Below, in pieces: positions 41,454-41,572 of a stretch of DNA of 41,572 bases. A program made the position numbers and the translations under genes. The notes under the pieces were generated by a model. That model searched no databases and was not told where the DNA came from. It worked only from the letters and a program-made list of their open reading frames with translations. The stretch lies in the NCBI GenBank assembly GCA_021162785.1, contig JAGGYA010000013.1, positions 1-41,572 of the forward strand, given 5' to 3'. Position 1 is the first letter of the stretch, and each line of letters opens with the position of its first letter. Source of the stretch: Candidatus Calescibacteriota bacterium. Its GTDB lineage: Bacteria; CAIJMQ01; JAADFP01.

Positions 41454-41552
41454 TTAAGCATTTACAGCCTCCATCTCTTTCTCTTCTCTTTTACTCTCTA
41501 TCCCCAAGGCTTTTTGAAGTGCCTTTATTTGAGCAATTTCTCTTTCTCCCAT
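41454..41552 (-). CDS. Possible 32-aa ORF at right edge
   Basis: An ORF MGEREIAQIKALQKALGIES followed by a Lys/Glu-rich tail ending VNA, with GGAGGAGG six nt before the ATG. The frame is open upstream to the window edge, so it may instead be the C-terminus of a longer gene. Its stop abuts the stop of the ABC1 gene. No family recognised. Confidence 0.35.
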   Translation of the reverse strand: MGEREIAQIKALQKALGIESKREEKEMEAVNA

Positions 41553-41572
41553 AGGTATCCTCCTCCATCTCC

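Overview
The window reads as a chromosomal segment from an uncultivated diderm bacterium of modest GC content. The envelope evidence is a lipobox protein, a TolC-type outer-membrane channel and an RND pump. The housekeeping genes are clearly bacterial (dnaE, miaB, truA, purL, panC, dnaJ), but they sit beside genes more familiar from archaea and candidate phyla: an ATP-dependent DNA ligase, a two-gene ADP-forming acetyl-CoA synthetase, and the Memo/AMMECR1 pair. I cannot name the phylum from sequence alone; candidate lineages of the Aerophobota, Omnitrophota or WOR-3 kind would fit.

Layout. (1) Bases 1-1900 are a decayed accessory patch on the minus strand: a HinP1I-like restriction gene broken by one in-frame TGA, a coupled partial gene running off the left edge, a tyrosine recombinase without its catalytic His and Tyr, and a transposase remnant between 12-bp inverted repeats. 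(2) 2030-7321 is a tight plus-strand run: M48 lipoprotein protease, panC, Memo, AMMECR1, hypD, queH, comFC. (3) 7324-13270 is a minus-strand run: three GT4 glycosyltransferases, a sugar nucleotidyltransferase, miaB and a pyruvate-kinase C-domain protein. (4) 13503-18322 (plus) holds an NSS transporter with its MetS-like miniprotein, the ATP-dependent ligase, and a cation/proton antiporter with a PII-like partner. (5) 18326-23910 holds gmhA-like and dnaJ genes, corA with a TPR gene, purL and tRNA-Phe(GAA). (6) 24255-32889 holds acdAB, rhomboid, MPG glycosylase, HAD phosphatase, dnaE, truA and a small membrane protein. (7) 32982-39885 carries two related MarR-led efflux operons that have lost complementary parts. 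(8) 39931-41453 is a frameshifted phasin-like remnant followed by an ABC1/UbiB kinase-like gene.

The most informative features are evolutionary. One MarR operon kept tolC and lost the adaptor and pump; the other kept adaptor and pump but reduced tolC to its first codons and C-terminal tail. Both keep near-identical palindromes over their promoters, so one regulator circuit may still assemble one complete tripartite pump. A restriction gene with a nonsense codon at a conserved Trp, two 19-bp palindromes in front of it, and dead mobile elements point to a defence/mobile patch losing function. No CRISPR array, rRNA or intact insertion sequence was found, and I did not find a convincing wholly new system.
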